From Anthropogastromicrobium sp050944455 (lineage in GTDB: Bacteria > Bacillota > Clostridia > Lachnospirales > Lachnospiraceae), in contig JBMNRC010000018.1 in the NCBI GenBank assembly GCA_050944455.1, positions 1-58,776 on the forward strand: a DNA stretch of 58,776 nt, read 5' to 3'. Numbering within the stretch: the stretch's first letter is position 1; each line of letters opens with the position of its first letter. Below, piece after piece: positions 25,165 through 33,679 of the stretch. The translations under genes were made by a program, and so were the position numbers. The notes beneath the pieces are model-generated. The model was given only the letters and a program-made list of their open reading frames with translations. It was not told the DNA's origin and searched no databases.

Positions 25165-25689
25165 CTACTGTTCCGGAACCGTTTCGCGCTGTGAAACCAG
25201 GCCACTGTCCGACTCGGAGTAGGTGATCACCTGGCTCTTGGACGGGACAGTCATTCCCATTTCCAATGCCTTGCGGTAGATTTCGTCCACATCGATGGAG
25301 GAGTTGATCTCCGCCTCTTTCGCGTTGTTGTCAGAGACCTGCTGTTCCAGCTCTTCCTGCATGCTCTCAACCGTCTTCATGGACTGGCGGAGGGAGGAGC
25401 GGGAATACAGATAGGCGCATCCCGACACAAACACAATCGCTACGCTCACGAGAATCACAATGGTCTGCGTCAGGGTGAAATGCCTGGCCGCGTTCTGCCG
25501 TTCCTGTATGCTGCGCTGGATGCGGACTTCCCGGTTGTGTTCCCGCCGGCGGACAGCATAGCCGCCCCGGCGCAGAATTTCAATCTCTTCCTCACGGGTG
25601 AGCGGAGCGCTTCCGGATGCCTGGCGGACAGACATTTCCCGGCCGCGCCTGAGGTTTTTTTCGACCTGATTTTCCCGGCGGTCTGCCAT
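25165..25689 (-). CDS. ftsL: FtsL-like cell division protein
   Basis: A 174-residue bitopic protein. The ATG at 25689 has a strong AAAGGAGG. It has a long basic cytoplasmic N-terminus, one transmembrane helix (about 72-93) and an extracytoplasmic coiled coil (SMKTVESMQEELEQQVSDNN). This layout and its place between rsmH and the class B PBP identify it as the FtsL component of the FtsQLB complex. Sequence conservation is weak, as usual for FtsL. Confidence 0.82.
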   Translation of the reverse strand: MADRRENQVEKNLRRGREMSVRQASGSAPLTREEEIEILRRGGYAVRRREHNREVRIQRSIQERQNAARHFTLTQTIVILVSVAIVFVSGCAYLYSRSSLRQSMKTVESMQEELEQQVSDNNAKEAEINSSIDVDEIYRKALEMGMTVPSKSQVITYSESDSGLVSQRETVPEQ

Positions 25690-25768
25690 GCTGTCCTCCT
25701 TTCCGGGCTGCCCCGGGGCTGCGCTTCCCGCGCATGCCGCCGCTGCCCATGATCTGTTCTTCCCGCGC

Positions 25769-26755
25769 TTACGCCTCCGGCATCCGGATGACCCTGCCCG
25801 AAGGCCCGAGAATCCACGCGGGTTCGCTGTTCCGCTCAAACACGCGGAGCTTGGCGCTCTTGCTTCTCGGATTGCTCTCCTGTTCCTGCGCTGAGGGGAT
25901 GATCGGCTTAGGGGTCACCACCCGGCCCAGGGATTTTCTCCCGCACACGCACACCGGAAAATCCGGCGGGCATACGCAGGGGTTCTGCTCTGTCCTGAAA
26001 CAGTTTTTGACGATGCGGTCCTCCAGAGAGTGGAAGGTAATCACGCAGAACCTTCCGCCAGGCTTCAGCCTGCGGACCATGCGCGACAGGGATTCCGAAA
26101 GGACGGTGAGCTCCCCGTTCACCTCGATGCGGATGGCCTGAAACGTCTGTTTGGCGGGATGCCCTTTCCCGTGATACCTTGCCGGGATCGCCCGGCTCAC
26201 GAGATCCGCGAGCTGCAGGGTGGTCCGGACCGGCGCTTTTTCCCGTTCCCGGACGATGGCTCTCGCGATGGATACCGCGTTTTTCTCCTCACCGTACTCC
26301 CTCAGGACGCGGATCAGTTCCTGCTCACTGTAGCTGTTCACCACATCGGCGGCTGTGAGGCTCTGTCTCTGGTCCATCCGCATATCGAGCGGCGCGTCGG
26401 TGCGGTAGGAAAAACCGCGCTCCGCGTCGTCGAACTGCCAGGAGGATACGCCCAGATCCAGAAGGATGCCGTCAACCTTTCCGATCCCCAGCGAATCCAG
26501 GACTGAATCAAAATGGATATAATTTTCCCGCACAACAGCAGCCCTGTCCCCGAAGGGAAGAAGCCTCTGCCGCGCGGCTTTTACTGCGTCGGCGTCCTGG
26601 TCGATCCCGACCAGCCTGCCTGTCCGCAGCCGTTTTGCGATTTCGTAAGAATGGCCCGCTCCGCCGACCGTGCCGTCCAGATAAATTCCATCCGGTTTCA
26701 CCGCGAGATTTTCGCAGACTTCGGAAAGAAGAATAGGTACGTGATGAAATTCCAC
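25769..26755 (-). CDS. rsmH: 16S rRNA (cytosine(1402)-N4)-methyltransferase
   Basis: A 328-residue SAM-dependent methyltransferase that modifies C1402 of 16S rRNA. It has the family start FHHVPILLSEV, SAM site LDGTVGGAGHS, acidic GIDQDADAV, and LLDLGVSSWQFD with the substrate-binding DxGFSYR-like segment (ERGFSYRTDAPLDMRMD). The C-terminus has FHSLEDRIVK. The start is GTG at 26755, with AGGAG upstream. It follows mraZ by 23 bp. Confidence 0.96.
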   Translation of the reverse strand: MEFHHVPILLSEVCENLAVKPDGIYLDGTVGGAGHSYEIAKRLRTGRLVGIDQDADAVKAARQRLLPFGDRAAVVRENYIHFDSVLDSLGIGKVDGILLDLGVSSWQFDDAERGFSYRTDAPLDMRMDQRQSLTAADVVNSYSEQELIRVLREYGEEKNAVSIARAIVREREKAPVRTTLQLADLVSRAIPARYHGKGHPAKQTFQAIRIEVNGELTVLSESLSRMVRRLKPGGRFCVITFHSLEDRIVKNCFRTEQNPCVCPPDFPVCVCGRKSLGRVVTPKPIIPSAQEQESNPRSKSAKLRVFERNSEPAWILGPSGRVIRMPEA

Positions 26756-26778
26756 CTGCCGCTCCTGTGCCGCTTCCG

Positions 26779-27414
26779 TCAGAAGGATATGCCGAGATCC
26801 GCCATATCCTGTTCCATGGCGGCCGCCTCGTCAGCGCTGTAATCGTCCCTGCCGTCATTCGCGTTCCAGACGTCAGTGTTCCACAACTCGATGCGGCTGC
26901 CCACGCCGACGATGGTGACGCTGTCGGCAAGGCCGGCGTAATTTCTCAGTTTTTCAGGGATCAGGAACCTTCCCTGCCTGTCCGCGTCGCAGGCATAGCT
27001 GTTGCCGAACAGGAACCGCTTGACTCTCCGGACGGCCGGATTGGAAATGTCAGGGATGGCGTTCATCACCCGGCGGATTCTGTCCCACTCGCCGGAGGAC
27101 GCGACGTACAGACATCGGTCCATACTGCGGAAAATCTGGAAATGGGGGCCGAGCTGCTCGCGGAAATCCGCCGGCATGATCAGGCGGCCCTTGCTGTCCA
27201 GCCCATGTTCATAGGTTCCGCAGAAGCTCGCGGCGTCTGACGCAAAGCCGGGGTCGGAGCCTTTTGCGCCGCTTTCAGCAGCCGCGGTAAGCTCGCCGTC
27301 CGCTGCTGCCGCCGTCCCGCCCGCGGAACCGGCACCGGAATCAGCCGGCCTGAGCCGCGCCTGACTGGCGTCCGCCCCGGCGGAAGAATCCTTCGGATTA
27401 TTGCTGCCGCTCAT
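26779..27414 (-). CDS. mraZ: Transcriptional regulator MraZ with N-terminal extension
   Basis: A 211-residue MraZ. The conserved part begins at about residue 64 (FCGTYEHGLDSKGRLIMP) and contains two AbrB-like swapped-hairpin repeats; the second reads ACDADRQGRFLIPEKL. MraZ binds direct repeats upstream of its own gene and usually represses the dcw cluster. The family is normally about 140-150 residues. Here 63 Ala/Gly/Ser/Asp-rich residues precede it, and I found no ATG, GTG or TTG close to the conserved start. The ATG at 27414 has an AAGGGGG site. It is the first gene of the cluster, with promoter and MraZ boxes directly upstream. Confidence 0.92.
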   Translation of the reverse strand: MSGSNNPKDSSAGADASQARLRPADSGAGSAGGTAAAADGELTAAAESGAKGSDPGFASDAASFCGTYEHGLDSKGRLIMPADFREQLGPHFQIFRSMDRCLYVASSGEWDRIRRVMNAIPDISNPAVRRVKRFLFGNSYACDADRQGRFLIPEKLRNYAGLADSVTIVGVGSRIELWNTDVWNANDGRDDYSADEAAAMEQDMADLGISF

Positions 27415-27424
27415 GGCATCCAAC

Positions 27425-27451
27425 CCCCTTTCTGGCACTTTTCACCACTTT
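27425..27451 (-). promoter_or_regulatory. MraZ-box array (three boxes, 10-bp period)
   Basis: On the minus strand AAAGTGG (27451-27445), AAAGTGC (27441-27435) and AAAGGGG (27431-27425) repeat every 10 bp. This matches the AAAGTG-type direct repeats described for MraZ in mollicutes. The boxes lie just downstream of the predicted mraZ start site, which fits autorepression. The third box overlaps the ribosome site. Confidence 0.75.
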
Positions 27452-27468
27452 GTGCTACATACAGATGT

Positions 27469-27497
27469 ATTTTAAACCAGTGTTCTGAAAAACACAA
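27469..27497 (-). promoter_or_regulatory. Promoter of the dcw cluster (mraZ)
   Basis: TTGTGT (27497-27492), 17-bp spacer, TAAAAT (27474-27469) on the minus strand. The predicted start lies next to the MraZ boxes, about 50 bp upstream of the mraZ ATG. Confidence 0.75.
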
Positions 27498-27559
27498 GCC
27501 ATTTTTCGTGTTTTTTGTCCGTTCAGGATTCCCTCGGGGCGGCTGCCCGGTGACTGATC

Positions 27560-27712
27560 CGGGGGTACCCTGAAAGTGCGCCCGGCAATGGAGCGGCATT
27601 GAACCGGCCCCTGAACTGTTCCCGCGCGGTCCCCTGAAAGTACGCCCGGGGATGGGTATCTGCGCTGAAGCGTTCCCCCCGGGCTGCTCCCGCGCGGTCC
27701 CTTGAAAGTACG
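27560..27712 (+). repeat. 64-68-bp imperfect repeat upstream of ychF
   Basis: Three copies of a unit containing CCYTGAAAGTRCG are centred at about 27571, 27635 and 27703. Copies 2 and 3 also share CCCGCGCGGTCC just before it. In the third copy the change to TTGAAA gives the ychF -35 box. Confidence 0.75.
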
Positions 27713-27730
27713 GCTCTTCTATGATAAATT
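27702..27730 (+). promoter_or_regulatory. Promoter of ychF
   Basis: TTGAAA (27702-27707), 17-bp spacer, TAAATT (27725-27730), about 91 bp before the ychF start. The -35 is part of the third copy of the local repeat. Confidence 0.65.
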
Positions 27731-27820
27731 AATGGGTGCTGATTTCGCGGGGCCAACCCGCCCGGCAAGGCACTGCGCGGCCGTCTGTACGCGCCGGCAG
27801 TCATAGGAGGTATCTGATTT

Positions 27821-28918
27821 ATGAAGTTAGGCATTGTGGGCCTTCCGAACGTCGGAAAGAGCACGCTTTTCAATTCCCTGACCAAAGCAGGCGCGGAGGC
27901 CGCCAATTACCCCTTCTGCACCATTGACCCGAACATCGGCGTCGTCGCCGTTCCCGATTTCCGGCTGGGTCTTCTGGCCAACATGTACCAGTCCAAAAAG
28001 GTGACGCCCGCCGTCATCGAATTCGTCGATATCGCGGGGCTTGTCAAAGGCGCGTCAAAGGGCGAAGGCCTCGGCAACCAGTTCCTCGCGAATATCCGCG
28101 AATGCGACGCCATCGTTCACGTGGTCCGCTGCTTCGACGACCCCAACGTGGTTCATGTCGACGGCTCCGTCAATCCGGTCCGCGATATCGAAACCATCGA
28201 GCTGGAGCTCATTTTCTCTGACCTGGAAGTCCTGGACCGCAGGATCGGCAAGACCGCGCGCGCTGCTTTCAACGACAAGGGGCTCGCGAAGGAGCTCGCG
28301 ACGCTGAAAAAGCTCAAGGAGGCGCTGGAATCCGGGAAACAGGCCAAGGACGTTCCCGCGGCCGACGAGGACGAGCAGAAGTTCATCGACAGCCTCGATC
28401 TTCTGACCGCCAAGCCGGTGATCTACGCCGCCAACGTGGATGAGGATTCCGTTGCGGACGACGGCAATTCCAACGATTACGTGAAAGCGGTCCGGGAGTT
28501 CGCCGCGAAGGAAGGCAGCAAGGTGTTTGTCATCTGCGCCCAGATCGAGGAGGAAATTTCCGAGCTGGACGACGACGAGAAGAAGGAATACCTGGAAAGC
28601 CTCGGCCTGAAGGAATCCGGCCTTGAGCGGCTGATCACCGCCAGCTACGATCTGCTCGGCCTGATCAGTTTCCTGACCGCGGGCGAGAAAGAAACGAGAG
28701 CCTGGACCATTACAAAGGGAACCAAAGCTCCGCAGGCGGCCGGAAAAATCCATTCTGATTTCGAGCGCGGCTTCATCCGCGCCGAGTGCATCAATTATCA
28801 GGAACTTCTCGACGCCGGCAGTTACGCCGCTGCGCGCGAAAAGGGCCTGATCCGCCTGGAAGGCAAAGACTACGTGATGCAGGACGGCGACGTAGTCCTC
28901 TTCCGCTTCAATGTCTGA
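27821..28918 (+). CDS. ychF: Redox-regulated ATPase YchF (Obg family)
   Basis: A 365-residue translation-associated Obg-family P-loop protein that prefers ATP to GTP and binds the ribosome. G1 is GLPNVGKST at 7-15, and G3 lies in the following FVDIAGLVKGAS. The NxxE-type motif (in place of the GTP-specific NKxD) underlies ATP preference; here the equivalent is NVDED. A coiled-coil insert and C-terminal TGS domain follow (TAGEKETRAWTI, then the end MQDGDVVLFRFNV). The start has a clean AGGAGG. It has its own promoter. Confidence 0.97.
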   Translation: MKLGIVGLPNVGKSTLFNSLTKAGAEAANYPFCTIDPNIGVVAVPDFRLGLLANMYQSKKVTPAVIEFVDIAGLVKGASKGEGLGNQFLANIRECDAIVHVVRCFDDPNVVHVDGSVNPVRDIETIELELIFSDLEVLDRRIGKTARAAFNDKGLAKELATLKKLKEALESGKQAKDVPAADEDEQKFIDSLDLLTAKPVIYAANVDEDSVADDGNSNDYVKAVREFAAKEGSKVFVICAQIEEEISELDDDEKKEYLESLGLKESGLERLITASYDLLGLISFLTAGEKETRAWTITKGTKAPQAAGKIHSDFERGFIRAECINYQELLDAGSYAAAREKGLIRLEGKDYVMQDGDVVLFRFNV

Positions 28919-28983
28919 AACATTCCTGCGGCAGCACTCTCTTTCTTCACAGGAATATACCGGGAAACAATGATCGGATATAA

Positions 28984-31044
28984 ATGGATATCAATCTGAG
29001 TGAAGCGCAGAAAGCGGCGGTCTCGCACGGCGAAGGCCCGGCCATTGTCCTGGCCGGTCCCGGTTCCGGGAAGACCACCGTGATTACTCTGCGCGTGCTT
29101 CATCTGATACAGGAGCAAAAAGTACCGGGATCACAGATTCTTGTCATCACGTTCACAAGAGCGGCGGCGGCGGAAATGCGGTCCCGGTTTCTTCGTGAAA
29201 ACGGGGGAGACGGAGCGGGCGTCACATTCGGAACCTTTCACTCCGTCTTTTTCCGCATACTCCGGTACGCTTACCACTACGACGCGTCCAATATCCTGAA
29301 GCCCCAGGACCAGACGCAGATCTGCGCGCAGCAGGTGCAGCGCTTTATCACCAATCCGGAAAACCTGCGCGACCTGACGCAGAAAATCCTGGATGAGATT
29401 TCCACCATCAAGAGCAACAGCCTTCCGCTTGAACATTTTTACTCCGCCTGCTGTCCCGAGCAGACTTTCCGGCAGATCTACACCGCTTACGAGGAAGAGC
29501 TCCGGCGGCTGGGAAAGGTGGATTTCGACGATATCCTCCAGATGACCCTGGAACTGCTGCAGGCCCGGCCTGACATTCTCTCCTCCTGGCAGGAACATTT
29601 TCAGTATATCCTGGTGGATGAGTTTCAGGATATCAACCTCGTGCAGTACCAGATCACAAAACTTCTGGCCGCGCCGCAGAACAATCTTTACATCGTCGGC
29701 GACGACGACCAGTCCATCTACCGGTTCCGCGGAGCCCGGCCCGAGATCATGCTCGGCTTTGAGAAAGACTATCCGGCAGCCCGGAGGTATCTGCTGGATA
29801 TCAACTACCGGTCCAAACCGGATATCGTCTCCGCGGCAGGACGGCTCATCGCCCACAACCGGCACCGCTTCGACAAAAAGATACGCGCGGCGCGCTCCGG
29901 ATCAGGCAGCGTCCATCTGTGCGAGTGCGGCAACGTCAACCAGGAGAACCGGGGGATCGCGAAAAAGATTCTCTCCCTGAAGGAAGAAGGAATTCTCTTC
30001 TCCGATATCGCCGTTCTTTTCCGCACCAACATCGGCGCGCGGCTTCTGACCTACACGCTGATGCGCTGGAACATTCCCTACCGTCTTCGCGATACAGCCC
30101 CGAACCTGTTCGATCACTGGATCGCGCAGGATCTGCTCGCGTATCTGAAAATTTCCCAGGGCGACGGCCGCCGCTCTCTCTGGCTGCGGGTGGCCAACCG
30201 CCCGAACCGCTACGTGGGAAGGGACGCCTTCCCGGACGCGGACGGCGTCACAGCCGATTCACTGATCAGGTACTACAGGGACAGATACTGGATGCAGGAC
30301 CGCCTGCGGCAGTTCTCCTACGACCTGAGGGCGATGCGGGGAATGAATCCCTATGCCGCGATCCACTATGTGCGCAACCGGATGAAGTACGATGAGTACC
30401 TGAAAACCTGCGCCAGGGAGAGAAACACGGATCCCGGGGAACTTCTGGCCATCTGCAGCGCGGTGCACGAATCCGCGCGCGGGATGGCCAGCGTGGAGGA
30501 ATGGGAAAAGTACATGAACGACACGGCTGACCATCTCAAAGAGCAGGCCTCCGGGCGGAGCAGAAACCAGGAGGCGGAGGAGAAGGACGCGGTGACGATC
30601 GCGACCCTGCACTCGTCCAAGGGGCTGGAGTTTCCGGTAGTTTTTATTCCCGACCTGAACGAGGACAACATTCCCCACGCCAGGGCTTCTCTGGACACCG
30701 ACCTTGAGGAGGAGCGCCGCCTGTTCTATGTGGGAATGACCCGGGCGAAAGATCTTCTGTACCTGTACACCGTGCGGGTGGGCGACAACCAGACGAAGGA
30801 GCAGAGCCGCTTTATCGGCGAAATCCGGACTCACGCACAGGAGATTCCGCAGCCGGAGCAACAGGCCGGGCTCAGAAACGGCGCCGGCCCGCAGGCGGGA
30901 ACGCGAAGCGGCAGCCAATGGCAGGCTGCCGGTACGCAGGCCGGCAGACAGGCTGAAAAACACCCGCGGCAGAACGGAACGCCGTACAGCGGCACGCGGA
31001 AGGCCGGCAGCAGCAGCCGGAACGGATTCCGCGGACAATCCTGA
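28984..31044 (+). CDS. UvrD/PcrA-type ATP-dependent DNA helicase
   Basis: A 686-residue superfamily 1A 3'-5' helicase. Motifs: Walker A AGPGSGKTT at 24-32, Ia ITFTRAAA, II LVDEFQD, III GDDDQSIYRFRGA, IV NYRS, V TLHSSKGLEFPVVFIP, and VI RRLFYVGMTRAK. The C-terminal 70 residues are low-complexity Gly/Gln/Arg/Ser and may be disordered. It is shorter than typical PcrA (about 720-750), so it may be an accessory UvrD-like helicase. The ATG at 28984 has only a weak ribosome site, 65 bp after ychF, which may indicate coupling to or read-through from ychF. Confidence 0.9.
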   Translation: MDINLSEAQKAAVSHGEGPAIVLAGPGSGKTTVITLRVLHLIQEQKVPGSQILVITFTRAAAAEMRSRFLRENGGDGAGVTFGTFHSVFFRILRYAYHYDASNILKPQDQTQICAQQVQRFITNPENLRDLTQKILDEISTIKSNSLPLEHFYSACCPEQTFRQIYTAYEEELRRLGKVDFDDILQMTLELLQARPDILSSWQEHFQYILVDEFQDINLVQYQITKLLAAPQNNLYIVGDDDQSIYRFRGARPEIMLGFEKDYPAARRYLLDINYRSKPDIVSAAGRLIAHNRHRFDKKIRAARSGSGSVHLCECGNVNQENRGIAKKILSLKEEGILFSDIAVLFRTNIGARLLTYTLMRWNIPYRLRDTAPNLFDHWIAQDLLAYLKISQGDGRRSLWLRVANRPNRYVGRDAFPDADGVTADSLIRYYRDRYWMQDRLRQFSYDLRAMRGMNPYAAIHYVRNRMKYDEYLKTCARERNTDPGELLAICSAVHESARGMASVEEWEKYMNDTADHLKEQASGRSRNQEAEEKDAVTIATLHSSKGLEFPVVFIPDLNEDNIPHARASLDTDLEEERRLFYVGMTRAKDLLYLYTVRVGDNQTKEQSRFIGEIRTHAQEIPQPEQQAGLRNGAGPQAGTRSGSQWQAAGTQAGRQAEKHPRQNGTPYSGTRKAGSSSRNGFRGQS

Positions 31045-31358
31045 AGTTCCGCGGGCAGCCGGCGCGGGAACGCTGAGTCTGGCGCCGCAGTCTGTACAGC
31101 GGACGGACGCATACAGCCGGCAGCCGGCGCGGGGATGCGGAGCCCCGACTGTCAGGAACGGTTTCCGGCAGAATAAATCCAGAAAAATTCAGGAAGACGC
31201 AGGACAGCGGCAGAACCGGGAGGTTCTGCCGCTGTCCTGTTCATTGCGCTATTCTGTTTTCTGACACTGTTCCGCAGACACCGTTTACCGGCGCTGTTCC
31301 GCTGAACTTCCCCTGCTGAGGCTGCTCCGTCAGTTTTCATCGCCGGTACTGTACACGT
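31045..31358. other. Convergent intergenic region, helicase / DUF1292
   Basis: 314 bp with no gene. CAGCCGGCGCGGG is repeated at 31056 and 31121. A long perfect hairpin lies at 31202-31237. Confidence 0.6.
31202..31237. terminator. Long hairpin between convergent genes
   Basis: A 16-bp perfect stem with a 4-nt loop (GGACAGCGGCAGAACC and its complement). There is no immediate U-tract on either strand; a TTTTT run lies 14 nt away on the minus strand. Its position between convergent genes suggests a bidirectional terminator. Confidence 0.6.
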
Positions 31359-31709
31359 TTAGTCCGCGCCGCCGTCCTCCGCTTCCTCATCACCGACAAG
31401 CTCATCGTATTCCTGGCTGTCCAGCCACTCGTCGAAGGCGTCGGAAGCAATGTCGTATTCCTCATCGGACTCAATGTACTCCAGAACCGGATCGCCGTCC
31501 GGCCCGTCGTGATAGCGGTAAAGATAGACTTCGCCTTCCTCGGCGTCCAGCCCCTCTGTCGGAAGCAGGGCGATATAGTTTTTTCCGCCTGCCTCGTAGG
31601 ACGTGACGACAATGCATTCGACGTCTTCCCCGCTGTCCAGGTTCAGGGTGATGGTATCGCGGTCGTCATATTCTTCCGCCCGCTGATTCCCGGAATGTTT
31701 TTCAGCCAT
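31359..31709 (-). CDS. DUF1292 domain protein
   Basis: A 116-residue acidic cytoplasmic protein. Residues about 17-85 match DUF1292 (TITLNLDSGEDVEC, NYIALLP, VYLYRYHD). The C-terminus is very rich in Asp and Glu. Family function is unknown. It starts 39 bp after gltX on the same strand and is probably co-transcribed. AGGAAAG precedes the ATG. Confidence 0.85.
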   Translation of the reverse strand: MAEKHSGNQRAEEYDDRDTITLNLDSGEDVECIVVTSYEAGGKNYIALLPTEGLDAEEGEVYLYRYHDGPDGDPVLEYIESDEEYDIASDAFDEWLDSQEYDELVGDEEAEDGGAD

Positions 31710-31748
31710 GTCTTTCCTGTCCTTTCCGTTTCGCAGCCGGCCGCCGGA

Positions 31749-33212
31749 TTACGCCTCCGCAGCCTGCAGTTTTTCGATCGCGGCGTCGATGCGGGCAAGG
31801 CTCTCCTCTTTGCCGAGTACGGCCATCAGCTCTGTCGCTCCGCCCGGCGTGCTCTGAAGGCCGGAGAGCGCGGTGCGGATCGGCCACATCACAAATCCTG
31901 TCTTGTAGGCGTGCTCTTTGCCGAATGCCTGAAGCGCCGCGAAAAGCGCATCGTTGCTGTAGTCTTCCTGTGCTTCCAGAACCGGCTTCACCTCGCGGAG
32001 AAGCTGAAGGGACTTCTGGGGATCCGTCTTCATCTTTTTATGGGTATACATGGAGACATCGTAATCCGGAACTTTCTCAAAGAAGGAAACCATGTCCGGG
32101 ATGTCCGGGAAAATCTCGATGCGCGATTTCACCATATCGGCGATCGCCTTTTTGTCGAGGTCCCCGCGCTTCACGGCCTTGTCCACTTCGGGCAGGGCGC
32201 GCTCCAGATAGCGCTCTTCGTCCATCTCTTTGATATACTCGCCGTTCAGCCACTTGAGTTTCCCGTAATCAAACACCGCCGGGGATTTGCTGATGTGATG
32301 ATAGTCAAATTTCCTGACCATCTCCTCCAGCGTCATCTTCTCCTGGTTGTCCTCCGGGCTCCAGCCGAGCAGGGCGACAAAATTGACGACGGCTTCCGGA
32401 AGGAATCCCTGGTCAATCAGGTCCTCGAACGAGGAATGGCCGCTGCGCTTGGAGAGCTTGGCGTGATTCTCGTCGGTGATCAGCGGGCAGTGGATGTAAG
32501 TCGGGATCTTCCAGCCGAAAGCCTCGTACAGGCGGTTATATTTCGGGGTGGAGGACAGATACTCGTTCCCGCGGACGACATGCGTGATGCCCATCAGATG
32601 GTCATCCACGACGTTGGCGAAATTGTAGGTGGGGAACCCGTCCGACTTGATCAGGATCATATCGTCGAGTTCCTCATTGTCGAACGTGATATCGCCGTAA
32701 ACCTCGTCGTGATAAGTGGTTGTGCCGGTCGTCGGATTGTTCTGGCGGATGACGTAAGGCATGCCTGCCGCGAGGTTCGCCTCGACCTCCTCTTTGGAAA
32801 GATGCAGGCAGTGCTTGTCATAGGTGGAAATCTCCTTGCCGTTGACCACCCTGTGAAGGCTCTCCAGCCGCTCTTTTGTGCAGAAGCAGTAATACGCTTC
32901 GCCCTTGTCGATCAGTTCCTTCGCGTACTTCATGTAAATTCCCTGCTTCACGCGCTCGCTCTGCACATACGGTCCGACCCCGCCGTCCTTGTCCGGGCCT
33001 TCGTCGTAATCCAGCCCTGTCTCAGCCAGCGTGCGGTAAATGATGTCCACCGCGCCTTCGACCTCGCGCTCCTGGTCGGTATCCTCGATGCGGAGCAGGA
33101 ATTCCCCGCCCACGTGCCTGGCTATCAGCCACGCGTAAAGAGCCGTGCGCAGGTTTCCGACATGCATTCTCCCTGTCGGGCTCGGTGCGAATCTGGTTCT
33201 GATCTTCTCCAT
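31749..33212 (-). CDS. gltX: Glutamate--tRNA ligase
   Basis: A 487-residue class I aminoacyl-tRNA synthetase charging tRNA-Glu. The HIGH-type motif is in FAPSPTGRMHVGN (8-20); the KMSKS-type loop is KLSKRSG, followed by the conserved DLIDQGFLPEAVVNFVALLGW. A zinc-type Cys/His segment (YYCFCTKERL) is present. The ATG at 33212, preceded by GGAGAGG, is preferred to one at 33233 without a ribosome site. It has a good upstream promoter. Confidence 0.95.
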   Translation of the reverse strand: MEKIRTRFAPSPTGRMHVGNLRTALYAWLIARHVGGEFLLRIEDTDQEREVEGAVDIIYRTLAETGLDYDEGPDKDGGVGPYVQSERVKQGIYMKYAKELIDKGEAYYCFCTKERLESLHRVVNGKEISTYDKHCLHLSKEEVEANLAAGMPYVIRQNNPTTGTTTYHDEVYGDITFDNEELDDMILIKSDGFPTYNFANVVDDHLMGITHVVRGNEYLSSTPKYNRLYEAFGWKIPTYIHCPLITDENHAKLSKRSGHSSFEDLIDQGFLPEAVVNFVALLGWSPEDNQEKMTLEEMVRKFDYHHISKSPAVFDYGKLKWLNGEYIKEMDEERYLERALPEVDKAVKRGDLDKKAIADMVKSRIEIFPDIPDMVSFFEKVPDYDVSMYTHKKMKTDPQKSLQLLREVKPVLEAQEDYSNDALFAALQAFGKEHAYKTGFVMWPIRTALSGLQSTPGGATELMAVLGKEESLARIDAAIEKLQAAEA

Positions 33213-33419
33213 TGCTGCCTCTCCTCCTGCCATAATCAGGATGCCGATGCCCGGAAAGCCGGCCGGGCTCAGCGTCCTTCACTGCCAAAGCCTTATGTAC
33301 ACGCCGCGGCGCATCCGCGCACCGGGCGGACTGATTGTCTTCAGTTTCACCGGTCCCCGGAAAGCGGCCGGGGATTCTTCCGCGGAGCCGCGGCCCGCCG
33401 GAAACGGGAAACCGACGCT

Positions 33420-33448
33420 ATTCTATCTCAAACCGCCTGTTTAGGCAA
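33420..33448 (-). promoter_or_regulatory. Promoter of gltX
   Basis: TTGCCT (33448-33443), 17-bp spacer, TAGAAT (33425-33420), minus strand, about 208 bp upstream of the gltX start. Confidence 0.65.
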
Positions 33449-33536
33449 GCCGCGGGGATTCCGGTTCCCTCCGCATTTCAGTGGGTTTTCGCGGCTTTCC
33501 CCGCGCCGCGCCTTATCGGGTTTTCGTGCTTTCCCG

Positions 33537-33570
33537 ATACAAAACAAGCCGGCTGACTGCGCCGGCTTGT
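33537..33570 (-). terminator. Terminator after DUF4867
   Basis: Perfect 10-bp arms ACAAGCCGGC/GCCGGCTTGT (33544-33570) with TTTTG following on the minus strand. It ends the DUF4867 transcription unit. Confidence 0.85.
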
Positions 33571-33679
33571 TCGTTTGTCTGTTTCAGACTGATCTGCTTT
33601 CTGTAAGGATGATCTTCCGGCGGCCATGTTTTCCGCCTGATCCCTTCAGGCGGGACGGCAGTCCGCGGGATCAGTCCGT

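Larger units (their letters stand above)
27415..27820. other. Divergent control region, mraZ / ychF
   Basis: 406 bp between divergent genes. The mraZ side holds the promoter and three MraZ boxes (27425-27497). The ychF side holds a three-copy repeat (about 27560-27712) and the ychF promoter. No gene is supported. Confidence 0.75.
33213..33679. other. gltX / DUF4867 intergenic region
   Basis: 467 bp. It holds the gltX promoter (33420-33448) and the terminator after DUF4867 (33544-33570). The rest is GC-rich with degenerate GGCCGGGGATTCC-like strings. No gene is supported. Confidence 0.65.

Noticed and set aside
31045..31358. tRNA or other structured RNA in large gaps
   Set aside because: I looked through gaps above 300 bp for cloverleaf or known RNA signatures and saw none; only hairpins and repeats were found.
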